Source: Poriferisodalis sp965221945
GTDB taxonomy: Bacteria > Actinomycetota > Acidimicrobiia > Acidimicrobiales > Poriferisodalaceae
Assembly (NCBI RefSeq): GCF_965221945.1
Contig: NZ_OZ244925.1
Coordinates: forward strand, 3,224,001-3,288,000
Direction of reading: 5' to 3'
DNA: 64,000 nt
Made by a program: the position numbers and the translations under genes. Shown piece by piece: positions 25,724 to 34,011 of this stretch (position 1 is the first letter of the stretch; each line of letters begins with the position of its first letter). The notes beneath the pieces are model-generated. The model had not been told where the DNA came from and searched no databases. It saw only the letters and a program-made list of their open reading frames with translations.

Positions 25724-27055
25724 GTGGTGGGATCGACCCCGGCCCGAGCATCCCCGCCGGGCACACCAGCGCTGAGTGACGATGACCGGCGAGAGCTGAG
25801 CGGGCGGATCGGTCCGCTTGCAGCGGCCTTCACCCGCGCAGGGCACCGCTTCTTCCTCGTTGGCGGGCTTGTGCGTGACACGCTGCTCGGTCACGGGCTC
25901 ACCGGCGACATCGACATCACGACCGACGCGATTCCCGACCAGATCGCGCAACTGGTCGCCGACTGGGCGGACACGGTGTGGGAACAGGGAAAGGCCTTCG
26001 GCACCATCGGTGCGCGCCGCAAAGACACCGCAGTCGAGATCACCACGCATCGAGCCGAGTCCTACGACAGCGGTTCGCGTAAGCCGCACGTGCGCTTCTC
26101 CGACGACATCGTGACCGATCTGGGGCGGCGCGATTTCACCGTCAACGCCATGGCCATCGAGGTGCCGGGCTGGACGTTGTACGACCCGTTCGGCGGATTG
26201 GCGGATCTGGCGAACGGTGTCCTGCGCACGCCGTCGGAACCAGAGGGACTGTTCTCCGATGATCCGCTGCGGATGCTGCGGGCGGCTCGATTCAGCGCGC
26301 AGCTCGCGCTCGCCCCGACGCAGGAATTGGTCACGGCAATCCGCGGCATGCGTCCCCGGTTGGCCATCGTGTCACGTGAGCGCATCGGAACGGAACTCAC
26401 CAAGCTGCTGGAGCTGCCGCGGCCGTCCGCCGGAGTGAGATTCCTCGACGACACGGGCCTGCTGGGCGACCTGTTGCCGCCGTGGCAGCAGTCCGGCACT
26501 GCCATTCCGGCTCCGGGGTTCGACGCCGTCGGCGACCTTGACGAGCGCGTCGAGATTCGCTGGGCGATCCTGCTGGGACTCGTCTGCGACGACGAGGCCA
26601 CCGCGGCACGCTGCCTGTCTGCGCTTCGTATCAGGGGCGCGACAATCCAGGGGGCCATCGCGATCGGGCGGGCTGCGCGTGCGCTCCAGACGGCTTCCGC
26701 CGACGCGGCGGCGTCAGGTGGCGGCGGACCCGACACAGGGCGACCGGTTGCGCGTCGACTGGTCGCGGATCATGGCCCGCAGCTGGACGCTGCCACCGCC
26801 ACCGTGACCGCTTGGGACGGCTCGCTGAGCGAGACGTTCGTCAGGTTGCTGGCGGAGGTCCAAACAGCCGAAGGCGAAGCCCTCAGGCGCCTCCCCGTGG
26901 ACGGCCACTGCGTCATGGAGGTGCTCGGGAGGTCGGGTCCCGTGGTGGGTGAAGCTCTGGCATGGCTGCGCAACCAGCAGATCGAACACGGCCCGTTGAG
27001 TTCCGAACGTGCCTGCGCGCTGCTCGCGGAATGGGATCGACGCCGGCCGCAATAG
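25724..27055 (+). CDS. pcnA: CCA tRNA nucleotidyltransferase / poly(A) polymerase family
   Basis: Class II nucleotidyltransferase that adds or repairs the CCA end of tRNA; the tRNA-Gly and tRNA-Ile genes here lack an encoded CCA. The catalytic head has FFLVGGLVRDTLLG, GDIDITTDA with the metal-binding Asp pair, and RRDFTVNAMAIE; the neck helix region has DDPLRMLRAARFSAQL. The C-terminal half is Ala-rich, without a clear HD phosphohydrolase motif. GTG 25724 (or 25727) is chosen since the upstream frame overlaps the divergent gene. 443 residues. Confidence 0.9.
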   Translation: MVGSTPARASPPGTPALSDDDRRELSGRIGPLAAAFTRAGHRFFLVGGLVRDTLLGHGLTGDIDITTDAIPDQIAQLVADWADTVWEQGKAFGTIGARRKDTAVEITTHRAESYDSGSRKPHVRFSDDIVTDLGRRDFTVNAMAIEVPGWTLYDPFGGLADLANGVLRTPSEPEGLFSDDPLRMLRAARFSAQLALAPTQELVTAIRGMRPRLAIVSRERIGTELTKLLELPRPSAGVRFLDDTGLLGDLLPPWQQSGTAIPAPGFDAVGDLDERVEIRWAILLGLVCDDEATAARCLSALRIRGATIQGAIAIGRAARALQTASADAAASGGGGPDTGRPVARRLVADHGPQLDAATATVTAWDGSLSETFVRLLAEVQTAEGEALRRLPVDGHCVMEVLGRSGPVVGEALAWLRNQQIEHGPLSSERACALLAEWDRRRPQ

Positions 27056-27095
27056 GGGACGGGTGCATTTGAGGCCGCGCACTAGCGTGAGCCGC

Positions 27096-27491
27096 GTGAC
27101 GCTTCAGCCTCACATTGCACCCGAGCCCGCTCCGGCCGTTCCCGGATCGGTCGACTACCGCCTCAGGCGGCGGCGCCTGCTTGCCGATGTGGAGGCGGGA
27201 GTGATCTCACGTGCCGAGGCCTGCGATGCGCACCCCGACCTGTTGCGGGCTGCTCGCAATGCAGCACCGCCGCTGGGCCGCAGCTGCCCACTGTGCTCCG
27301 ACGGTGACCTCCGCATCGTCGGCTATGTCTTCGGGCCCCGGATGGGCAGCGGGGGCAAGTGCGTGCTCTCGGATGTAGAACTCCAACGCGTCGCACAGCG
27401 AAACGGGAACTTCGTGGCCTACGAGGTGGAGGTTTGTCCCAAGTGCGGCTGGAACCACCTCATCCGGCGCTATCCGCTGGGCCCCAGCTGA
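27096..27491 (+). CDS. DUF5318 family protein
   Basis: A 131-residue protein matching the actinobacterial DUF5318 family (the mycobacterial member lies next to ponA1). It has DYRLRRRRLLADVEAG near the start and two zinc-binding-like CxxC pairs, CPLC and CPKC, the second in VEVCPKCGWNHLIRRY. Start choice is GTG 27096 or GTG 27087; TAGCGT at 27083-27088 seven bases before GTG 27096 would suit a leaderless transcript. Function unknown; the Cys pairs suggest a small zinc ribbon. Confidence 0.82.
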   Translation: MTLQPHIAPEPAPAVPGSVDYRLRRRRLLADVEAGVISRAEACDAHPDLLRAARNAAPPLGRSCPLCSDGDLRIVGYVFGPRMGSGGKCVLSDVELQRVAQRNGNFVAYEVEVCPKCGWNHLIRRYPLGPS

Positions 27492-27639
27492 TCAGGGGAC
27501 ACACCCGGGCAGCCTGAATGCCGTCCGCTCAGTGAGTCCGGCCCGGCAGTGGCAGCAGTGGGAGTTTCTGGCATCCTTCTAGCTGTCCGGCGCGGGCCTC
27601 TACGGGCTCCCGCAGCAGCCGGCGGCGGAGCAGGTGACG

Positions 27640-28122
27640 ATGAAGTTTGAGCTTGGCGACCGCGTGATCTACCCCCACCACGGTGCAGCGGAGATCACAG
27701 CCCGGGAGGAGCGCGACGAATTCGGCGAAGCCCGCGAGTACTTGGTGCTCAAGACTGCTCACGGCGATCTGACCGTCAAGGTCCCCACCGACATGGTAGA
27801 CGAAGTCGGCATGCGGCCGCCGATCGACACCGACGACGTCGAGGATCTCTTCGAGCTGCTCGCCAAGAAGGACGTGCGTGAGCCGGCCAACTGGAGTCGG
27901 CGCTTCAAGAATCACCAGGAGAAGTTGAAGTCCGGCGACATCTACCAAGTCGCCGAGGTGGTGCGGAACCTCGCGCTTCGTGAGAACGCCAAGGGTCTCT
28001 CGGCCGGCGAGAAGTCGATGCTCGAGAAGTCCCGGCAGATCCTCGTGTCGGAGCTGTCCATCAGCATGGACGTCACTGAGGACGAGGCTCGCCAACAGGT
28101 GGAACTGCGGCTCGCCGGCTGA
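27640..28122 (+). CDS. carD: CarD family RNA-polymerase-binding transcription regulator
   Basis: A 160-residue protein: N-terminal Tudor-like RNAP-interaction domain (MKFELGDRVIYPHHGAAEIT, about 1-60) and a helical C-terminal DNA-binding domain (WSRRFKNHQEKLKSGD, EKSMLEKSRQILVSEL). CarD stabilises open complexes at promoters, especially rRNA promoters, in mycobacteria. ATG 27640 fits the family N-terminus; GTG 27634 is an alternative. Unlike mycobacterial carD, it lies upstream of murJ here rather than next to ispD. Confidence 0.93.
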   Translation: MKFELGDRVIYPHHGAAEITAREERDEFGEAREYLVLKTAHGDLTVKVPTDMVDEVGMRPPIDTDDVEDLFELLAKKDVREPANWSRRFKNHQEKLKSGDIYQVAEVVRNLALRENAKGLSAGEKSMLEKSRQILVSELSISMDVTEDEARQQVELRLAG

Positions 28123-28145
28123 GCGGGCAGCGAACGGGCGCGAAG

Positions 28146-29933
28146 ATGCGCCGACCGCAGGGCGCCGGGGCAGCTGCCGCTGGCATCGGCGTCTCTCGCC
28201 TGTCAGGTCTCGCACGCACGGCGCTCATCGTCAACGTCCTCGGGATCGGCACCATCGGCGATGCCTTCGCTGCGGCGATGCGCATCCCGAACTTCCTGCA
28301 GAACCTTCTGGGCGAAGGTGCGCTGTCGGGGGCATTCGTCCCGGCGTACAGCTCGCTGACCGAACGCGATGAGCGTGCGGCGGGAAGGCTCGCCGGCGCG
28401 ATCGCAACCTTCCTGGTGGCGACCACGGCCACCGCAGCGCTGATCAGCATCTTCGCCGCACGGCCGTTGGTGCGGCTCATCGCCTGGGGCTTTGTCGGTG
28501 AACGCTTCGAGCTGACCGTCACCCTCGTGCGCATCACGGTGTGCGGGACGGCGCTGGCGGTGCTGAGCGCGTGGTGCTTGGGCGTGCTCAACAGCCATCG
28601 ACGTTTCTTCCTGTCCTATGTGGCGCCGGTGGTGTGGAACGCCACCCAGATTGCGGTACTCGTCGGCGTGCTCGCGTGGGGGGTCGCGGGCGCTGACCGC
28701 GCAACAGCGCTGGCCTGGGGCGTGACCGCTGGCGCGGCCGCCCAAGTCCTGGTGCAGCTGCGGGGCGTCTGGCGGGCAGACCCCCAGATCGCGTTGAACT
28801 TCGGCTGGCGCGAGCGGGAGGCGGCAGGTGTCATCAAGCGATTCGGTCCTGCGGTGGCTGGACGGGGCGTGCTGCAGATCTCCGCATTCTTGGATCTCGC
28901 CCTGGCTTCGTTGCTCAGCGTGGGGGCAGCGGCAGCAATGGCCGCTGCACAGACGCTGTACCTGCTGCCGTTGAGCCTGATCGGCACCAGCATCGCCGCG
29001 GCTGAGCTGACCGAATTGAGCCGGGTCCGCGATCCCGCAGCCATTGCAGAGCGCACAGCTCGACGCCTGTGCGCCACTGCCTTCGCTGTCTCGGGCGTGG
29101 TGGCGATCTACTTCGCAGCCGGAGGACCCCTCACCGACACGGTGTTCAATCTGGCCGGCCTCCGCAACGCGATCGCAAATGACGACATCACCCTGATCGC
29201 CTTGGTGCTCGGCGCCTACTCAGTGGGTCTGGTGCCGTTGGTTGCTTCGCGGCTCTGCCAGAACGTCCTGTTTGCTGCCCGCGACACTCGCACGGCCGCC
29301 ACCATCGCAGCAATCCGGCTGGCAGTATCGCTGGCCATCGGCGCTGCGCTGATGCTGCCGCTGGATCGGGTGCTCGTCGTCGACGGTGCCCTCACCGGGT
29401 TCGGCGACATCGATCTGTTCTCGCTGGAGTCCACCTGGTCGTTGCTGGACTCGAAGATTCGCTCCAATCCCGCGCTGCCAGCCCGCCTAGGCGCCGTGGG
29501 TCTGGCCATCGGCGCAGCAGTCGGCGCTTGGGTCGAATTGGGATTGCTGCGCCGAGCTCTCCTGCAACGCCGTTCCGCGCGAACTGGGCTGCCACGGCAA
29601 GCTGACTGGCCGAACCAGCGGCTGTTCGGGGGCGCGCTCGGCCGTCATTTGGTGCCGGGCGCTGTGGCATTCGTCGTCGGCCTCCCTACAGCGCTGGCGC
29701 TGGAGGTCCTGCCCTCGGTACTGCGAGCCGCCGTCGCGGTGCTGGTCATGGCGGGTTTCCACCTCGGCTGCGGGCTCGCACTCCGGCTGCCCGCGGCCAA
29801 AGCACTAACTTCGCAACTGTCCCGACTCGTACTGAACCGGCGGCAGCGCCCGCACGACAACGCGGGCGGCACCACGGGCGACGACACAGTTCAGTCGCCT
29901 ACTGACGACAACGAAGGAGGCGTGACGCAATGA
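28146..29933 (+). CDS. murJ: Lipid II flippase MurJ (MviN)
   Basis: A 595-residue membrane protein with about 14 hydrophobic helices of the MOP family. The N-terminus shows SRLSGLARTALIVNVLG and FLQNLLGEGALSGAFVPAY, the hallmark of MurJ. The C-terminus ends in a hydrophilic Arg/Asp/Thr tail after RRQRPHDN. Mycobacterial MurJ is fused to a pseudokinase; here the pseudokinase is a separate gene two positions downstream. The stop overlaps the degV start by four bases. Confidence 0.93.
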   Translation: MRRPQGAGAAAAGIGVSRLSGLARTALIVNVLGIGTIGDAFAAAMRIPNFLQNLLGEGALSGAFVPAYSSLTERDERAAGRLAGAIATFLVATTATAALISIFAARPLVRLIAWGFVGERFELTVTLVRITVCGTALAVLSAWCLGVLNSHRRFFLSYVAPVVWNATQIAVLVGVLAWGVAGADRATALAWGVTAGAAAQVLVQLRGVWRADPQIALNFGWREREAAGVIKRFGPAVAGRGVLQISAFLDLALASLLSVGAAAAMAAAQTLYLLPLSLIGTSIAAAELTELSRVRDPAAIAERTARRLCATAFAVSGVVAIYFAAGGPLTDTVFNLAGLRNAIANDDITLIALVLGAYSVGLVPLVASRLCQNVLFAARDTRTAATIAAIRLAVSLAIGAALMLPLDRVLVVDGALTGFGDIDLFSLESTWSLLDSKIRSNPALPARLGAVGLAIGAAVGAWVELGLLRRALLQRRSARTGLPRQADWPNQRLFGGALGRHLVPGAVAFVVGLPTALALEVLPSVLRAAVAVLVMAGFHLGCGLALRLPAAKALTSQLSRLVLNRRQRPHDNAGGTTGDDTVQSPTDDNEGGVTQ

Positions 29934-30799
29934 CAGCGCAAGCCCCGGTTCACATCATCACTGACAGCTCCTGCGACCTCAGCGACGACGTAGCCACAGA
30001 ACTCGGCATCACGATCGTCCCGCTGGAAATCCGGTTCGGCATGCAGACGTTCACCGACCGCGTCGAGCTGAGCACGGCCGATTTCTGGGAACGGTGCAGG
30101 GCAAGCGATGATCTGCCGTCCACTGCCGCGCCCTCTCCCGGTGCCTTCACCGAGGCGTATCAACGCGCTGGCGACACCGGCGCGAGCGAGGTCGTCGTCA
30201 TCACGCTGAGCGGCGATCTCTCCGCCACGATCGAAGCAGCACAGCAAGCTGCGTCGCAGCCCCCCGACGGCATCACGTGCCACGTTGTCGACAGCCGCTC
30301 CGTGAGCGCAGGCCTTGGCTTGCTCGTCATCGGCGCGGCGGAGCTCGCCTCGGGCGGCGCCAGCGGGGCCGAGATTGCCGAAGTTGTGCGCGCGGCCGCG
30401 CAGCGGGTCCGCGTTCACGCCGCCCTGGACACCTTGGAGAACCTGCGCAAGGGCGGCCGCATCGGCGCGGCACAGTCACTACTCGGTTCGGTGCTGTCGA
30501 TCAAGCCGCTGATCACGGTCACGGACGGCCGCGTCGAACCTGCGGGCAAGCAGCGGACGCGCACTCGGGCACTCACGCACCTGGTCGACTTGGTGTCAGC
30601 GCAGAGCGCCAACATTTCCCAGCTCGCCGTGATGCATGCGGACTGCGCTGACATCGACGATTTCGTGGCACGGGTCGCGCCGCTCACAGACATTGAGCCC
30701 ATGGTGATGCTGATCGGCCCCGTGGTCGGCGCGCACGCGGGTGTCGGCACCATCGGTGTGGTCTTCATCGAGCGAGAGTCCGCTCCGCGCCAGGAGTGA
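29930..30799 (+). CDS. DegV family (fatty-acid-binding) protein
   Basis: A 289-residue DegV protein: HIITDSSCDLSDDVATELGI, the ligand loop STAAPSPGAFTEAYQ and KPLITVTDGRVEPAGK. DegV/FakB proteins hold a fatty acid; FakB presents it to the FakA kinase. No fakA is visible nearby. It is coupled by four-base overlaps to murJ upstream (ATGA) and to the pseudokinase gene downstream (GTGA). Confidence 0.9.
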   Translation: MTAQAPVHIITDSSCDLSDDVATELGITIVPLEIRFGMQTFTDRVELSTADFWERCRASDDLPSTAAPSPGAFTEAYQRAGDTGASEVVVITLSGDLSATIEAAQQAASQPPDGITCHVVDSRSVSAGLGLLVIGAAELASGGASGAEIAEVVRAAAQRVRVHAALDTLENLRKGGRIGAAQSLLGSVLSIKPLITVTDGRVEPAGKQRTRTRALTHLVDLVSAQSANISQLAVMHADCADIDDFVARVAPLTDIEPMVMLIGPVVGAHAGVGTIGVVFIERESAPRQE

Positions 30800-32283
30800 C
30801 CAACACCGCCTCGAGCGAACGGTACGAGCGGCGCGAGCTGCTGCAGCCGGGGGCCGTCGAGACGTGGTCGGGGCTCGACCGCACGCTCAACCGACCCGTC
30901 ACCATTCGCCGCGCCGATGCCGACAGCGAGATCGGGCACCGGTTGCGCCTGCAGGCCAAGGCGCTTGCGCGGGTGGAGCACCACGGCCTCTTGCACATCC
31001 TCGACACCTACGACGAAGCAGACCACTTCGCGATCGTCACCGAACAGTTGCCCACGAGATTGCTCGTCGACGAGCTCACGGCACCCAACGGAGACACGAG
31101 ACGGCTCACCGCGCCCGAATCAGTCCGCATCGTCATTGCAGTGACGGAGGCGCTGGCCGTCCTGCACAGCGCGGGCTTCGCTCACGGCGGCGTCGACGCG
31201 GACTACATCGGGTGGCGCGCCGAGGTGGGATGGGTCATTCTCAACGGCCCGCCGACCGACGACGCCGTGACGATCCCGGCCACTCGGCGAGCCGATCTGG
31301 TGTCGCTCGCTGTGCTCGCGCATCGCCTGATCGTCGGGGCGGCGCCCCAGCGGCGTCCCGACGGGACGTGGGAGCTCGACTCCGTCATTCCTGACGTTGT
31401 GGCGCCTGTGCTGGCGCGGGCAATGAGTGCGTCGGATCCGTGGCCAGACGTGCCGTCGATGCTGCTCGCGCTGCGATCGATTGTGGACGACTTGCCAATA
31501 GCCGACGGCGTGCGCACCGACCGCAGGTCGGTGTGGCAGGCGGAGCGGCACTGGCTAGCCCCTGTTGGCGTACTCGTGGCCGCTGCGGCGACGCTGGTTG
31601 GCATCGCGCTGCTCATCGAGCAGCCGGCTGATCGCAGCGGAGATGCCACGCCATCAGTCGAGACCACTGTCCCGGATCCTGATGCACCGACGGCCGTCAC
31701 GGTTGCCCCGGTCGCGACCGCGACCATCGCGCCGCAGACCACACCTGCCATCGTGCCCGCACCGACTACGACCCAAGTCCGTCGCGTGTCGATCCTCCTC
31801 GAATCCATCACCGACTTCGATCCCGCCGGTGACGACCGGGTCGAGCATCCCGAACGGCTGATCTTCATCAATAACGGCGACCCGACGACCGGGTGGAGCA
31901 CGGCGCGCTACAGCTCGCGCGACTTCGGCGGCCTGAAAGACGGTGTCGGACTCATTGTCGTGCTCGCAGGAGACGAGCCGCGCCCGATCGAGCGCTTGGC
32001 CGTCGACTCCCCCACCGTGGGCTGGTCCTTCGAGGTGTACGCATCGGGCGAGCGCAATCGCACGCTGATCGACTGGGGTCGCCCCCTGGCCGCGGCGCAG
32101 GACATCACAGGTTCGACCGCTCTGGACGTGCCCACCACCGACGCAGCGGCCGTGCTCGTGTGGATCACCAATCTCGGTGATGAACTGCCCAGCGGCGGGC
32201 ATCGCGTGACCATTTCCCGGATCGAAATCGACACCACAGCCGCCGCCGAGGCGCCACCCAGCACCGATGCCGTCACGCCCTAG
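30796..32283 (+). CDS. Membrane pseudokinase with extracytoplasmic domain (MurJ partner-like)
   Basis: A 495-residue protein: kinase-like domain (about 1-235), one membrane helix (about 254-275), Thr/Pro/Ala-rich linker, and an extracytoplasmic beta-sandwich-like domain (about 310-480). Catalytic features are missing: the strand-3 Lys position reads TIRRAD, the HRD loop reads HGGVD (130-134), and the DFG region reads VILNG. In mycobacterial Rv3910 the same pseudokinase, membrane helix and extracellular domain are fused to MurJ and bind FhaA when phosphorylated. GTG 30796 overlaps degV by four bases. A role in controlling MurJ is inferred from this correspondence. Confidence 0.8.
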   Translation: MTNTASSERYERRELLQPGAVETWSGLDRTLNRPVTIRRADADSEIGHRLRLQAKALARVEHHGLLHILDTYDEADHFAIVTEQLPTRLLVDELTAPNGDTRRLTAPESVRIVIAVTEALAVLHSAGFAHGGVDADYIGWRAEVGWVILNGPPTDDAVTIPATRRADLVSLAVLAHRLIVGAAPQRRPDGTWELDSVIPDVVAPVLARAMSASDPWPDVPSMLLALRSIVDDLPIADGVRTDRRSVWQAERHWLAPVGVLVAAAATLVGIALLIEQPADRSGDATPSVETTVPDPDAPTAVTVAPVATATIAPQTTPAIVPAPTTTQVRRVSILLESITDFDPAGDDRVEHPERLIFINNGDPTTGWSTARYSSRDFGGLKDGVGLIVVLAGDEPRPIERLAVDSPTVGWSFEVYASGERNRTLIDWGRPLAAAQDITGSTALDVPTTDAAAVLVWITNLGDELPSGGHRVTISRIEIDTTAAAEAPPSTDAVTP

Positions 32284-32312
32284 CGGCCAATCGTTCTCGT
32301 AGGCTTCCGCCG

Positions 32313-32657
32313 ATGATCTCCAAGCGGGGGCGGCGCAGCTCGACGGCGGACCCTCACGAGGCGGACGACGACAACGTGGCTGCAGCGATCGCTCGCTTCG
32401 TGGACGCGGTCGAGGCCGTGCGCGCCCGCACCAGCGGACCGCTGGTCACGGCTGGCCGAGCACTGGTGTACGGCCTCGTCATCGCCACCGCAGCCGTCGG
32501 CGTCCTGGTGCTCGTGGCAATCGCGGCCATCCGAGCGCTCGACATCGTCGTGCCGGGCGAGGTGTGGTCGGCGTACCTGATTGGGAGCGGCGCGTTCGGC
32601 CTCGCTGGTGCATGGGCGTGGTCCAAGCGGCGGCCACGCACGGCGAGGGGGACATGA
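32313..32657 (+). CDS. Small membrane protein upstream of trxB
   Basis: A 114-residue protein: a charged N-terminal helix (SSTADPHEADDDNVAAAIAR), then two hydrophobic helices (about 48-70 and 83-103) and a short Arg-rich end. No family recognised. ATG 32313 starts it, and its stop overlaps the trxB start by four bases (ATGA), so it is coupled to trxB. Confidence 0.7.
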   Translation: MISKRGRRSSTADPHEADDDNVAAAIARFVDAVEAVRARTSGPLVTAGRALVYGLVIATAAVGVLVLVAIAAIRALDIVVPGEVWSAYLIGSGAFGLAGAWAWSKRRPRTARGT

Positions 32658-33613
32658 GTAGCAACGGCGCCGAGCCGCGCGACGTCATCATCGTCGGAAG
32701 CGGACCGGCTGGCCTGACCGCTGCCATCTACACCGCTCGCGCCCGACTGGCGCCCCTCGTCATCGAGGGCGAGCCGTCCTCCACCAGCGACCAGCCAGGA
32801 GGCCAGCTCATGCTGACCACCGACGTGGAGAACTACCCCGGATTCCCCGATGGCGTCATGGGTCCCGACTTGATGGTGAGCTTCCGGGCCCAGGCGGAGC
32901 GCTTCGGTGCCGAGTTCATCACTGCCAAGGCCACCAAGGTGGACTTTAGCGAACGACCGTTCTCAGTCTGGGTAGGTGACGACTGCTACCAAAGCCGCAC
33001 GGTGATTGTGTCGACCGGAGCGCAGAGCCTGCTGCTCGGGCTACCGAATGAGGAACGCCTCATCGGCCACGGGGTATCCACCTGTGCCACCTGCGACGGC
33101 TTTTTCTTCCGGGGACAGGAGATTGCAGTGGTGGGAGGCGGCGACAGCGCGCTCGAGGAGGCCACGTTCCTAACCCGATTCGCCTCCAAGGTGTACGTCG
33201 TGCACCGGCGCGACCGGCTGCGGGCTTCGAAGATCATGCAGGACCGGGCGTTCGCCAACGAGCGCATCGAGTTCTTGTGGAATCGTCAGGTGGTGGAGAT
33301 CCGGGGTGATGAGCAGCTCGCAGGCGTCACGCTGGTGGACACTGCGACCCAGGAGCGTTCCGCGCTCGATGTGACCGGCCTGTTCATCGCGATCGGACAT
33401 CAGCCGAATACGGAGTTGTTCGCGGATTGGCTCGACCTCAAGCCCAACGGCTATCTCGTGACCGAGGCCGGCAGCGCGCGCACCAACATCGCCGGCGTCT
33501 TTGCCTGCGGCGACGTGCAAGACGACTATTACCGTCAGGCGGTAACGGCCGCCGGCTCGGGATGCCAGGCGGCCATCGACGCCGAGCGCTGGCTGGAAGC
33601 CCAAGGACACTGA
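32654..33613 (+). CDS. trxB: Thioredoxin-disulfide reductase
   Basis: NADPH-dependent flavoenzyme that reduces thioredoxin. FAD loop VIIVGSGPAGLTAAIYTARA, redox-active CATC in STCATCDGFFFRG, NADPH loop AVVGGGDSALEEATFL, and the C-terminal VFACGDVQDDYYRQAVTAAG. 319 residues, usual size. ATG 32654 is fixed by the overlap with the preceding gene. trxA follows after 74 bases. Confidence 0.96.
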   Translation: MSSNGAEPRDVIIVGSGPAGLTAAIYTARARLAPLVIEGEPSSTSDQPGGQLMLTTDVENYPGFPDGVMGPDLMVSFRAQAERFGAEFITAKATKVDFSERPFSVWVGDDCYQSRTVIVSTGAQSLLLGLPNEERLIGHGVSTCATCDGFFFRGQEIAVVGGGDSALEEATFLTRFASKVYVVHRRDRLRASKIMQDRAFANERIEFLWNRQVVEIRGDEQLAGVTLVDTATQERSALDVTGLFIAIGHQPNTELFADWLDLKPNGYLVTEAGSARTNIAGVFACGDVQDDYYRQAVTAAGSGCQAAIDAERWLEAQGH

Positions 33614-33687
33614 CGACCGCCGGTCCAACCGCCGTCGAGCCAGACCGAGAGGTAGCCTCGCGGCAATCACGAGATGAGGAGCCGGCG

Positions 33688-34011
33688 ATGGCCGAAGGCA
33701 TTTCCACCTTGGACGACAGCACATTCGACGAGACCGTCGGCAGCGCCGACAGCCCCGTGTTGGTGGACTTCTGGGCCGAATGGTGCGGGCCGTGCAAGAT
33801 GATCGCCCCCATCCTCGAAGAAATCGCCGCTGAGAACGACAACATCCGCATCGCGAAGGTCAACGTCGACGAGAGTCCAGACTTGGCGATGCGCTATCAG
33901 GTGATGAGCATTCCCACGCTCATCATGTTCACCGACGGCGAACCGGCAAAGCGTCTCGTGGGCGCCAAGCCGAAGAACGCCCTGCTTGCTGAGATCGGCG
34001 AATTCCTCTGA
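33688..34011 (+). CDS. trxA: Thioredoxin
   Basis: A 107-residue thioredoxin with VLVDFWAEWCGPCKMIAP (active-site CGPC) and the cis-Pro loop VMSIPTLIMF. GAGGAG precedes ATG 33688. Its stop TGA is part of the CTGA that seems to start the next gene. Confidence 0.96.
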   Translation: MAEGISTLDDSTFDETVGSADSPVLVDFWAEWCGPCKMIAPILEEIAAENDNIRIAKVNVDESPDLAMRYQVMSIPTLIMFTDGEPAKRLVGAKPKNALLAEIGEFL

